DNA from: Psilocybe azurescens
Taxonomy: Eukaryota > Basidiomycota > Agaricomycetes > Agaricales > Agrocybaceae
Length of the DNA: 64,000 nucleotides
Reading direction: 5' to 3'
Assembly: GCA_023853785.1 (NCBI GenBank)
Contig: JAJIRX010000537.1
Span: 124,001-188,000 of the forward strand
The notes beneath the pieces are model-generated. The model was given only the letters and a program-made list of their open reading frames with translations, did not search any database and was not told the origin of the DNA. Positions 12,076-22,996 of this stretch are shown piece by piece. The stretch's first letter is position 1, and the number at the start of each line of letters is the position of its first letter. A program made the position numbers and the translations under genes.

Positions 12076-14629
12076 CTACATGAATGCGAAGGCATCCTCT
12101 TCAGCACGCCTAGCTTCCTGTCCGATAATGCTATGGCCCTCCTCCCCCTTCCTCGGCTTTAATGTGTAGAGAAATGGACGGGGACGCACTACCAGACCAC
12201 CAGTGAAGTCATCTGCAGGTGGCAATACTGCTTCCCCGTTTGAATTTTTGGTGGGAAGAATATCAAAACCCCAAAGGATTCTTTTTTCGAGGGATTAATT
12301 TATTAGAAAGTCTGTAAAAAATATTAAAAATCAACTTACCTAGCAATCACGATATATAATGAGTTCTGGGCAACATGCATTCCGGGGCAAATACGACGTC
12401 CAAAGCCAAAGAAGAAAGTTGAATGAGGGGAGTTGGATGCGGACTTTCCTACATCGATATATCGTTCTGGCAGGAATTCGTCGGGGGATGGAAAAGCCTA
12501 AGAAGTCGAGTTTCAGTATCTTTCCATAGATTAGTAAGATATTCTATGCTTACCTCTTCATCTTTGCTCATAGAGCTGAACGAGTATGTTATGTTCCAGT
12601 GGTATGACTGAACAACGTGGCGGACGTACTAAATATTGGCATAAACTGTGCTTCCAGTGGGGATATGCATTTTGTTGTCCGCGGTTTGGTATATATCGTC
12701 CTCAATGACACTATGCGGGACACCAATTGGCGCAATAGCTCGCCATCTTACCACAAATAGGAGTCGAGTAAGTTCAAAAATGGAGTAGGATAAAGCGACA
12801 GAACGAACCTTAGAGTCTCCTTTATGACTGCCTTTATATATGGAAGCGACTCCATATCATCGAAATTAGGAAGACGACTAGAACCAACAACACTGTCTAT
12901 TTCCTCTTGGGCTTTGCGCATTACGTCTGGATAGTGAAGCATAGCAACTAGATTCCAGTAACCACAATACTTAGAGCGAAGTGGGAGGATACAAAGTAGA
13001 AAAACATACGCAAGAATACATCAAGTGCGGCCAGCGTCTGCATCGAACGAGAAATGAGCTCGATTAGGGGTTAGGCCCTGAGACCCAGGGACTCACCGTG
13101 CCGACGCCGGCTGCAAATGGCGCAGAAAGAGCAAACGCCGTCTCGACGTCATTAAGCCCAAACTCGGATTGCTTCTCTAAAGCTCGTGTTGCAGTCGAAG
13201 GCGTGGCGATGCCCAAGGCCATTCGCTGTCGGACTTCGTCCACGAGCGACATATACAGCTTGGTATCTTCCTTCCGTCGTTCTTCTGCTTCGTGACGGAA
13301 CCACTGCATGAAGCGCTGACGAAATGGAGATATCAGAAAGATCCATACTTTAAAGGAAATTATCCCCCAGAATGCATACTTACAGGGAGATAGAGTAAAA
13401 TAGGCCACTGAATGGTTATACAAACGGAGGTCAGAAAAATGCTGGGCGCCATTACAGATCTTTCGCTTACGGACTCCACCATGTATCTCCCTGGGGTACT
13501 GTAGATCATGTGGATCTATTAAGTCATTAAATGCGATAAATAAGAGAAACCTCGTACCTCAATCTGTCAAATGATACGGCAACACCACGGGCGTCAGAAC
13601 GGTAAGTAGGCAGAAAACGAACAATAGCAACGTAAGATATTTACCGTGTGAAGCCTTGACAAAATATGTCAGAAGGAGCATCCGAGCAATGGAATTAATA
13701 CATACATTCTTCAGTTTTAAGATTGGAGATAATTGCTGGATCATTTAGATTTTGAACACGTCGCCCGTAGGCTACGCAGAACACAATCGATATAGCAAAT
13801 CTGTGGCACACTAACGTCATTGAAAGTCCCACGCAATGTAATATGTTGTGGACTCACCGACGACAATGAGATGCATATCTCCGGGGGTCCGACTCAGTTT
13901 GAAGTTGACCAAGAAGAATCTTGGATTCGAGGGACTGCAGTGTCTTGTATCCATTCGAGGCTTCGATGCTCATTCCTGCATGCATTAGCTATATCCGATT
14001 GGGTCAGATCTCCTTTCAGTTATTGGCGAAGAGAAACTCACGGATCTCCAATTTCTCCAGCGCGTGCCATATGGCATGCCAACTCCCCCTCATGCCCCCG
14101 GATAGGATCTCTGACCTATAGTTCGAGAAACTCAGCTGGAGTAGCTGAAGATAGCCTGAAGATTCCTTACGCCAAAATACTTCGTGGTCTACTTGAATAA
14201 ATGCTGCCCCTTTTTCTAACAATTCAGTTGCGACCTTCAACGTTCCTAAAACTGAAACATATTTTGACGTGAGTAGCACTTTGATTACGTGGAGTCTTTC
14301 ACATACCAACGACAAGAGTTTGTCCTTGATAGAAGGAGACAACCGAGCCTCGATCAAGCGGTGAGGTGAGGTTCTCAACAGGCTAGACGAAATGAGTAGC
14401 TTACCATATTTGCGTTGTAACAAAGTAAAAGCCTTTGAGGGATGAAGCCCAGAGGTTGCTTTATTCGACCCAAAGAAGTAACGAGGAGGTCCCGGTGGCC
14501 TTTTTCCTGATCGAAGAACCAGCGAGAGGTGGACAAGTAAAGAACAAATGCGACACTAGCAAGGAATGCCACATTGACAAGTCGCCAGTCATTGAATACA
14601 TGCGTATATTGCCGTAACGAAATGGTCAT
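12076..14629 (-). pseudogene. Cytochrome P450, left-arm copy, frameshifted
   Basis: Encodes a microsomal-type P450 of the Agaricomycete group usually labelled O-methylsterigmatocystin oxidoreductase-like. The N-terminal anchor starts at 14629 (LVNVAFLASVAFVLYLSTSR). Later exons give RFMQWFRHEAEERR, an I-helix region AAGVGT, the ExxR motif KETLR, WRAIAPIGVPHS, and the haem loop FFFGFGRRICPG with its Cys ligand. Two indels relative to the right copy and the spacer paralogue break the frame. The A-tract (T on this strand) at 14211-14215 is one base short, which loses the frame of the conserved YSSRPRSI block. The C-tract at 14085-14089 is one base long. Between them the shifted frame reaches a TGA at 14090-14092. 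Both lie in homopolymers, so sequencing error is possible. Confidence 0.8.
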
Positions 14630-14689
14630 TGTTGGTTAGGAGGGAAAGAATAGAACTCATAGTGCTTAAATACCCACCCTTCTTACTTC

Positions 14690-14802
14690 GCGCGATGCCG
14701 CAACGGCCAAGCGGATACCGTCTGATTCGAAATGCCGGAGTGGTCAGGCGGATACAGTGTTACCAGTGACTTCGCGTGATGCCGCAATGGCCAGGCGGAC
14801 AT
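14690..14802. repeat. Triplicated motif resembling a Pol III A box
   Basis: Three related units lie upstream of the P450. Units 1 and 3 begin CTTCGCG(C/T)GATGCCGCAA and contain (C/T)GGCCA(A/G)GCGGA; the middle unit reads TGCCGGAGTGGTCAGGCGGA. The core resembles the tRNA A box (TGGCNNAGYGG), but no B box or cloverleaf follows at a workable distance. The array is also present at about 57,590-57,665 in the right arm. Confidence 0.5.
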
Positions 14803-14939
14803 GTCTATTGCTGTATCGGTCTTTCAAAGTACAGTCCATCCAACTCTTCAATGAAAATGGCGCTGTGGTAAGACAACTGTATTATACACAATATTCTCAA
14901 ACTTCAAGTGCTACACTAACTTTACATTTCAAACAGTGA

Positions 14940-14965
14940 CTAGCAGATACCCGTGCGTTGCACGG
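14940..14965 (-). mobile_element. Helitron-like 3' terminus (left copy)
   Basis: Read on the minus strand, a 6-bp stem hairpin CCGTGC-AAC-GCACGG (14965-14951) is followed seven bases later by CTAG (14943-14940) and then T. This is the arrangement of a Helitron 3' end: a terminal hairpin, then CTRR, inserted in front of T. The element body would extend to higher coordinates from here. The matching 5' TC end was not identified, so the length is unknown. Confidence 0.55.
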
Positions 14966-15096
14966 TGTTGTCCAAAAAGAAATTGTTAAACCTAAGACCT
15001 CTGTCATCTACACTATTTGCTATGAAATTAGATACATAAGTTTAATCTAATAGGATCTCGTCATATACTACATCCATTGTAAATGAATCAACGGCA

Positions 15097-16470
15097 TCAT
15101 GGAGCAATAAAACATATACAGTGCACTGGAACTTGCTGCACCTGCTTTCCGGTACTCGCCTGCCCCTCAATTGATCTGGTTCTTACATTAGGTTGGGTAG
15201 AAGGAGGAGTCATCAGCTGAATAGGGCCTGCATTCTCTGCTACGTCTGTGCGAGCTATGGATGATATCAGTATGGCAAGAATGATCAGGAAAAAGTTACT
15301 GTACAATTGTTCCCTTCATTTTGAGTTGGCAGAGGTGTTGACAATTGAATAGTGTCAATTGCAGGCTCAATGTTAGGTAGAGTCGGTGCTCGTTGTTGCA
15401 TATTACACTCCCGTTTTTCACGGTGTGGTTGAGCTAACAGCCTTGGACGGGGTTGACCAAGAATACTGGAAGCGCGTGGTAATTAAGTAGGAGGTAAGAT
15501 AAGAGGAGGCATCGGGAGAATTGAGTGCTGTTGCGCAAACTCCAGAGAGTAATCCTACTCCGAGAAATCGAAGTGACAGGTATCAATTTTTTATCCTGTG
15601 TGCCATTGGGACCGCGGCGTCGGGGAGAATTTTGAAGGTCCACATTGCGAGAGCTCCGATTTCGTCAATATATGTTGCCCTTGTTCTCTCTATATATCCG
15701 GGAAGAGGTATGGATGTCAATGGCCTTGCAGCAGGAGCACGATGGGGAGGTAATTCTTCAACATTTAGAGCGAGTTCTCGAAGAGTTTGTTGAGTGCAAG
15801 GACACCTCACTTGTCGTGTTTGTCGGTATAGCCTGGTCCTGGATGCACTGACAAGCATGCAAAGCTCGTGGGAATTCCAGAAAATTCACTGCGGTTGATG
15901 CCCATTGATAGCAACAGCCTGTGTGATCCACACAACTGGAGTCCAAGCAGAAAGGAAGTCATTCTACGGTCAGTTTAGAAAGAAAGAAAATCAAATCATA
16001 CGTGGGAGGAAGGGAAAGCCGTGCATCGATACTGTGTACTTCACATGCTATAATACAGAGGAAAGAAAAGAAATAGCTGATCATGGATGAGAGCTCCAGA
16101 TTTCGTGAGCTCAGAAAGAGAAAGTTGAAAATAGAAATTAAGAGAGAGGAATATATAACTTCTTCTTTCGGTAATTAGCTCCGGTTTCAAAGTTCTGAAA
16201 GGTTTGCCAATCTGGAATGTGTGATGCTCGGGCACGAAGGGCCTTACAAAGTCTGGCATAAATCTGAGGGACTGTGGTCCATGATCAAACACAATGAACA
16301 TGACTTGGACGGCGAAGACAGTAACGAGTCGGGCAGCAACGACTATAGCGATGATGCCCTAATACTGAGAATAGTGAAGTAGATCAGTAGGACAGTTTGA
16401 CTTAGGATTACCGCGGCCCTGCATCGCAGCAATAAAGTACGTAGTAAAGTGTGCCACACATGGTCGAAGT
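15097..16470 (-). pseudogene. Uncharacterised gene, left copy, nonsense mutation
   Basis: I do not recognise the product. Minus-strand exons conserved in both arms include AAGIIAIVVAARLVTVFAVQ near 16,330 (hydrophobic, probably membrane-spanning), FDHGPQSLRFMPDFVRPFVP, ELALNVEELPPHRAPAARPL near 15,750, and a terminal exon containing RTDVAENAGPIQLMTPPSTQ ending at 15,097. Relative to the right copy, a TGG codon has become TGA at 15583-15585 just after AHRIKN. This closes a frame that stays open on the right through LSLRFLGVGLLSGVCATA. A multi-exon membrane protein is the likeliest reading; exon boundaries between 15,900 and 16,300 are unclear. Confidence 0.45.
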
Positions 16471-17093
16471 CAGCACAGAGACGATATTCAATGTTCTAAT
16501 GAAGGAAATTAAGTATTGCAGTTAAAAATTGGAGATCAGAGATGTTGATGTCAAGAAAGACGTTTGGGACTCGACTAGACGCCAGCTCCGCTTGCTCCGA
16601 CCTAAACGTAGCAACGAATTCTATCAGCTGGGTTCAATCGGAGTTTACATATATCTTGAGATTCAGAAGGCGCCTGCTAGCACACAACTGGGACAAATAA
16701 GTAAAGGGCAACTATCACACTGCAGTTATTTCCCCACTCTCACGGTTCCTCGACTTATTCTCCTTAAACATCAAGAACAAGCGTACTCCTGGATCGAGCT
16801 GAGATTCAGAGTGTTTTCCATATGTTGTTGCACACATACCGGATGTTTCCACACATTTCCAGGTTGTTGATATCAGAACATTGTTGCTTCCCCGGACTGT
16901 CTGTGAACACAACGCTACATACTCCGCACTTCGGCTGCTCCTCAACAGGTCCCAAGGTCCACATGGAAGCGAGTTCTGAGGAGAGATATTTGACGCCCAC
17001 ACGGTCAAGCTCTGGTACGCGCTGATGCTTTTGAAATTTGACTCTTTTGTCTAACCTTGCTAAGGTTTGATAAGACATCCTTATTGAGGGATT

Positions 17094-17276
17094 TTGCATG
17101 ACACTAGCTTCCCTCAATGTCATGCTATACAAAACCCTGCAGGAGAAGCCGAAAGCTTTGTTCGCTCAATGATGATGTTAGGGCACGGTACTCCACTTTG
17201 GATTCCTACAGCAGATATTCACCTGGGGGATGGTTCTACCAAGAGTGGCCTGATAAAACTTATTGCGCAAGATTAG
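17094..17276 (+). pseudogene. Fragment of a GHGxPLWIP-type protein, left copy
   Basis: A 60-codon frame containing VRSMMMLGHGTPLWIPTADI. This matches the N-terminal signature (GHGYPLWxP) of a large, functionally uncharacterised family common in Agaricomycetes. In the family this is followed by an IGD(V)G...F-phi-F-N block. Here that block is missing because 54 bp present in the right copy were lost between short ATA repeats near 17,252. No C-terminal part of such a protein follows, so both copies are fragments. Confidence 0.5.
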
Positions 17277-17712
17277 AAAGATTTATCCGGGGACTCATAC
17301 ACCTCCCGAACAGATATTCAATCTACATTACAGACCATAGAACGTCGCGCTGATATGCCCAGGAGTTTTCTCTTCTAGGCGATAGCAATAGTCAATCTAA
17401 ATGTTTTAAGACAAGGCTTTTCTGTAGTTTTATCTTCACTTTTTACATTATGGAAACAACACTTAATCTTATTACAAGGCTAGGGGTCGTAGAGTAGTAG
17501 CTCAAGGTGACAGAGAAGAACGTAGTAGCTCGAAAGACGCATGGAAGGCGTAGACCAACCATGGGTGGTTAACATGGAGACTCAGGCAGGCACCAATCAG
17601 CCATCTAAATGTCATAACTAAATACCCAGTAGACTCTGCTGATACATTCCCTAAAATACAAAGTCGAAAGAATAAAGAATAGCGTACATACAGCTAACCA
17701 CATTGGACGAGT

Positions 17713-20662
17713 CTACCGCTCTCCAATATATCGCCTAACGACCTCCACAAGCGGCTCCGTATACCTCTCCTCGTCAAATATAACAGCATGGTCAAGGATC
17801 GGGTTGAAGAGCACTTCTAACATGCCTTCTCCGTCCTGGCATGGCGAGAGGGATGAAATTGCTTTCGCTTTCACCGAGGCCGACCCATCTCGAAACGACG
17901 GCGAGTTTGATGGGTCATTGAGAACACGTATAACCTCTTCCTCTTCCTCCCGCTCCACGTCTCCTGTAGCAGCGGTGGTACCACTGACGCTGGCAGTGGG
18001 TATTGCAGGGGTATAGTCATCGCTATCGCCATCGAAACCAGACCCTCTCAGCGCCCATCTTGTAGTCCACCTCTCCTCCCTGGTCAAATGCCTCCTGATC
18101 GCTTCAGCAGGGACAATCTGATCCATCCCGCCCAGAAAAACCGCCGTATTCCGTCCTCGCCTCCGTACTTGTCCACGTCCCCTCTCCGGTCTCCCTGTCG
18201 GCGGCCGGGTCACGGAACATGAGGGTGAGCGCGAACGTGGACCTGGACCCGGACCCGAACCCGAACCCGAAATGGCCCCAGCAGCAGCATCCACCTCCGC
18301 ACACAAGCCCGCACCGCCGATAAACCCCTCCACCTCCTCCCGCCAGACTCCACCCTCCGCCCAGAAGAACGCGCGGCAGAGTGTCCGGGCCACGTCTGCA
18401 TCGCGGCTTGCGAAGTACCACAGCTGCCACGCTGCCGCAGAGGAGTAGTATCTGGACCAAGAGGAGTGGTTTGGGGCGCCGGTGCCGCTGATAGCCTGGT
18501 TATTTGCGGCGGAATTGGAGTTGGAATTGAAGGTGTAGTTGGTTGTGTGCCGCCCATCCGCGTCCTGGTATCCAGTCCTGCCGTGAATGTCCGGTCCGGA
18601 GGATTCACCGCCTACACCCACACTCCCAGCTATACCCATTCCAACACCCCCATTAGAACCTTCGCCGTGTCTTACACCCCCAACCCCACCAACGCTCCCC
18701 AACAAGACGGGAGACACGCTCCCCGGCTCCCTATATAGAAAATTATGCGCGACCGTAGGGTCAGACAACAAGATCGGTATCGGGTCGACGAGCACCATAT
18801 GCGCGATCTTGTGCGCGAGTTCGAGGGTATGAGGTGCTTCTCCTGCTGGGCTGGTGGTTGTTGTTTCTGTGGTGGGTTCTGCATCGGGAACATCAGCAGC
18901 ACCTCCAAGACCGTCTCCCCCAATAAGATCGACATCGACACACATCCTCATGATCCACCCCGCGACGAACGTCCCGTACGAATGCGCGACGAGCACCACG
19001 CTGTCCCAGCCCGTGTTTGAGCCTGGCACTACGCCGTTATGCCGATTCGAATTTAAATTTAAATTTGGATTTGGATTGGAAGTGGTATCGACGGACAAGC
19101 TCCTTTGCGAATGAGGCGTTATCGTCACGTAAGACGGTAAGGAAGCACCCATTGACGATGAGGAGGACGACAACGATATCGAAGACGAAGCTCGCAAAGA
19201 GGGCTCCGCTCATTCTGATCCTCGTCATGATCATGGTAGCGTTCATGTCGACCCTCCTCTCCATCCTTCCAATGTTCAACATCAAGGTCACTCGTCTTGA
19301 GGTGCTCTAGAATGATATCCAGCGAGCGCAGCATCTCTGCACGGGGAGGCACGGACAGCGGGGTCATGTGCATGCTTATTGGGAGGAGCTCGGGCAGGAG
19401 GACGCCCACGTCCCCTTGATCAACGATATCCTCGTTCGATACGGGGGTGGATGGATCTGGGGGAAGAGTTTACGGATAAATGGAATGTAGGGGTACAAAC
19501 CTATCTACAATACAGCAAAAGTTATTCTTTATATATATGAGGGTGGAATAGACGACGGTGACATACCCCGATACCATGCAAAAATACGACAGGCATTTTT
19601 GTCCTCGATCGGTGTGGTCGATACCAATATGGAACGACTACGCCGGGAGGTGCGGACTTGGACATGAAGTAGAGGATGGGGCGGGGAGGGAAACAGATAC
19701 GGTGCTCCCTGGTACACGGCGTGTAATGTTTGAAGCCAAGGGAGAGGAAGGAGATGGACGTGTATGTGTCTACGAGACATACGATCTACGGTGAGGGTGT
19801 GTCAGTGAGTAGAAAGGCAGGAGAGAAAGGGGAAGAAGTGAATGGAAAATGAATGCAGGCTTACGAAGTACCACAGGAGAGGCCTGTGCAGCATCTGCAC
19901 AGGATCGAGAGTGATACGCATACTCCTCACGCCCTTTCCGTCTACTTTTGAATCTCGGCTGCGGGATTCACGTTGTCTCCCCGCCTCTTCGTCCATACTC
20001 GACCGTCGATCCACATGCCCTTCCACCTCATCGAATAATTCCTCTACTTCAGCATCACACGACGTCTCCAATTTCCGACCTATCGCCTTTTCAATCCTTT
20101 CTATGTATTCATTCATCTCCACTCTAACACTCTCCTCTTCAAGATCAACAGTTCCCGCCTCCCGCGACGTGGAGAATAGAGCCCAGAGAAGCCAGTCGAT
20201 GGCGTCTTTACGCGTAGGTATAGAGTTGGCCGGAAGAAACCATCCAGTTGGATATGGTTTGATGTGTGTCCGTGCTGAGGGCGAGGACAGCGACGAGTGA
20301 AGCGTGTCTGCCTCGATGCATTTGTCGAATATCCGCTGTCTCTCAGCTCTTGTGAGAGACGGCGGGGTGTGTACGGGTGGCTATATGTAGTGTGTAAAAC
20401 TACTGTTAGTTTCGATCTCGAGTGATAGATATTGCTTGTTACTGACCGCTTGAAGTTTCCTTCGTCTAGGAAGGTATACAAAGAGATAGAACGCCGCTTC
20501 TGCCGTGGTATATAGCGTCAATAAGACATTATACGTCCGTGGTAGTCCCAGTAAGTTCAAAAATCCGCAGGGCGTGTATAGAATGCTGACAGGTGCGATT
20601 AGGCGAAGGGCGGTGATGGATATTCGGATGATTATGAAGTCGAATAGGCTGTTTTTTATCAT
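17713..20662 (-). CDS. Alpha/beta-hydrolase with N-terminal membrane segment, full-length copy
   Basis: A large fungal alpha/beta-hydrolase, probably a membrane-anchored lipase or esterase. Exon 1 (from 20662) encodes hydrophobic segments (ITALRLIAPVSILYTPCGFL; AEAAFYLFVYLPRRR). Exon 2 (about 20,380-19,870) carries ERQRIFDKCIEAD and the acidic linker, and exon 3 has MPVVFLHGIGV, the oxyanion-side strand. The nucleophile elbow is VVLVAHSYGTFVAG near 18,990, followed by MVLVDPIPILL, WQLWYFASRDADVAR, the acid region FLGGMDQIVPAEAIRRHLT and the His region LDHAVIFDEERY. The frame changes between LEHLKTSD (about 19,300) and GWDSVV (about 19,010) without an obvious consensus intron. The same change is present in the right copy, so it predates the duplication. 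Low-complexity inserts (NPNPNLNLNSN) lie nearby. Confidence 0.72.
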
Positions 20663-21565
20663 CTAAAACCTGGAATACCAGGTATATATCGTATATTCTG
20701 AGATTTGTGAGATTTCGTTCGGCGTAGCTATAGTAATTTGGTGGTAGTAGTTGTTTGTCTATAGTCTTGCCATGGTCCAACTATGGTTTCGCTGCGGTTT
20801 TGTGATGTCATCCGGTATTTGTCTCTATTTATTCTGCTTATTCTCGGCAAGATGCCCTCTTGCTTTGAAACGTTTTGGAAGCATCGTGAGAAGGAGCCGC
20901 CGTCAAGACCACGTGCTGACCTTTCTCGAAGTTGAATTCTTAGTAGCCAACCATCACCACGACCGACAGCGCCAGCCATCCTCGTAACCTCCATTTAGAA
21001 TCAAGAACATTTTAAATCCCACCCTCCCATCACCGCTTCACGTTGTAAGTCAAGACACCATAACCATAGGTAGAATAGAGACCACGGAGATGCAATAGTA
21101 GGGGTCATCCTGCAGCATCTCCATCGGCTTTTATGCCCTGGAGACGAGGCGGCATTTATGCCGCCAACCTCTCCACCGCCAACCAACCATCTTTACATAT
21201 ACTCAACACTAACAGGCGTGACGCACCTCCTCGAGATGAACCTCTTGCCATCATCCCAACATTCTCCAATTCTCCAATTCCTTAATTCTAACTGTCTTTC
21301 ATATGTGGTCCGTACAAGCTACTTCTAAGTATTCTAAGCAGGCGCACAACTGAAAGATCTGAACAGCAGTCATACTGTCATAGGGCTCCCGAAAATTGAT
21401 GTGCTTGGCGGAAAGATCCACTCCAAATCCGAGTGCGTTGTCCTGGACCCTTACCGCCTGTCATCTTTTTTGGGAATAAAGATGAGAGAGCTCTCCGTCA
21501 CATATAAGACAGCCTGCAGTTTTGAACTGGTCCTTCTGTTAAAGGGGTATTGAACTGCTTTAAAA
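20663..21565. promoter_or_regulatory. Divergent promoter region, hydrolase / STE3
   Basis: About 0.9 kb between the hydrolase start and the receptor start, read outward in opposite directions. About 350 bp of it (about 20,870-21,240) has no counterpart in the right arm, which joins directly across. No pheromone-precursor gene was recognised here. A TATA-like box was not clear. Confidence 0.45.
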
Positions 21566-22996
21566 ATGACATACCTCAATGTAGTTTTCTCGGCATTCGC
21601 ATTCATCGGCTTCGTTATGTGCGTAATCTCGTTTCCCTGGCAAATAGAATGTAAGTGCACCATAATATCATCATTCAAGTATGTCTAAACACTAGTAACC
21701 CGGTCATTATTATCCAGCATGGAACACCGGGACCTGTCTTTACATGGCATGGGCAGGCCTTGGATGTCTTAATCAGTTCGTGAACTCAGTTGTATGGAAC
21801 CACGTATACCTCAATCGGGCCCCTGTCTGGTGTGATATCTGTAAGATCGGCCCCATTTTATATCCTGAAGACCGTCAAGCGGAACAGAATTAAAGCTTAC
21901 ATGACTACGTCTACTTATCTAGCTACAAAATTCATGATTGGACTGAACGTCGGAATCCCGGCAGCGGGCCTCTGTATCTGTCGACGTCTTTATCACATAG
22001 CATCTTTGAAGTCTATGTCTGTCACAGAAGCTGACAAGAGACGCAATGTGATCGTTGACCTTTCCATTGGTTTAGGTCTCCCAGTGCTGGAGATGGTTTT
22101 ACGTGCGTCATGCTTGGTACTTCATACGAAAACTAAAAGCCGAACTTAATCCAGACTACATCGTCCAAGGCCACCGCTTCAACATCTATGAAGGCGTCGG
22201 CTGTATCCCGAGCACATACGCGACATGGCCCGCCCTCCTCATTATCTTCATTCCCCCAATACTAATTGGCCTAGCCTCCGCCATCTACGCAACCCTGAAC
22301 ATCGTCCACTTCCGCGAAATATCTAAAAAGTGCGCAGATTTTCCCGGCCACAGCAACCTTACATCCAGCCGTTACCTCCGCTTTCTCTACCTCTCCGGTA
22401 GTGAGATCCTCTGCACCATCCCTTTGGCGTCGTATAATACCTTCGTCGCGTCTTCGCAGCTCTCTCCATGGATCAGCTGGGCCGATACTCATGCCGATTT
22501 CTCCCGGGTTGATGTTATACCAGCTGTACTTTGGCGTAGTAACCGGCATGTAGAAGGCATTATCGAGCTCAGCAGATGGCTTGTAGTGTTCTGCGCCTTC
22601 GTTTTCTTTGCATTCTTCGGCTTAACTGATGAAGCCAGGAGAAACTATCGCTCTTGCATCCAAGCGATCACTACGCGCCTCGGCCTTACATTTACCTCTA
22701 CGGCACCTCGAATCCCTTCTCTAGTCTTTCAAGCCCCTCCTCGAGTCCATAATTTATCTGACACGTCCAGTAAAATGACAGATTTATTCTTCAGCATCGA
22801 CCACTGTGGTCACTGTAGCATGGAGGAAGATTGTGAAAAGGGCCAAATCTCGACCTCCCTTTGTCAAGATGATGGTCGAACGTCAGCATCTCTCGTTCTT
22901 CAATGTACCAGACCATCTACCCCAGGTACCCGCCCTTTGAACGAGCCAAATGTCCTTGATTCCGAACGTCCTCTAGCCTCTGAATCCTGCTGGTAA
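21566..22996 (+). CDS. STE3: STE3-type pheromone receptor (GPCR), intact copy
   Basis: Seven-transmembrane receptor for lipopeptide mating pheromone. Four exons fit exactly: 21566-21650, 21718-21840, 21923-22102 and 22155-22996, giving 409 residues. Diagnostic blocks are WNTGTCLYMAWAGLGCLNQF (TM2), PVWCDISTKFMIG across intron 2, AAGLCICRRLYHIAS, YIVQGHRFNIYEGVGC (extracellular loop), SPWISWADTHADFSRVD, and WLVVFCAFVFFAFFGLTDEA (TM7). Approximate TM segments are at residues 5-27, 33-52, 72-92, 110-128, 154-177, 205-228 and 266-287. The cytoplasmic tail of about 115 residues is rich in Ser/Thr. In Agaricomycetes such genes mark the B mating-type locus or are non-mating-type relatives. No pheromone gene was recognised nearby, so which one applies is open. 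Confidence 0.92.

Larger units (their letters stand above)
9815..22920. repeat. Left arm of large inverted duplication
   Basis: This segment of about 13.1 kb recurs in reverse complement at about 50,795-62,551 with the same genes in mirror order. Alignment by eye shows near-identity in the HET gene and lower but obvious identity in the STE3 gene. The outer limit is the shared run that ends just upstream of the HET start codon. The inner limit lies about 75 bp before the STE3 stop codon, where the two receptor tails diverge completely. Differences include a 1.04 kb segment at about 17,518-18,561 and about 350 bp at about 20,870-21,240, both missing on the right. Confidence 0.95.

Noticed and set aside
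14690..14802. tRNA gene
   Set aside because: A-box-like units recur, but there is no B box at proper spacing and no cloverleaf or acceptor stem.
17804..19114. Plus-strand frames opposite the hydrolase
   Set aside because: Low-complexity antisense translations (Pro/Thr/Ser) of the hydrolase coding strand, which carries clear catalytic motifs.
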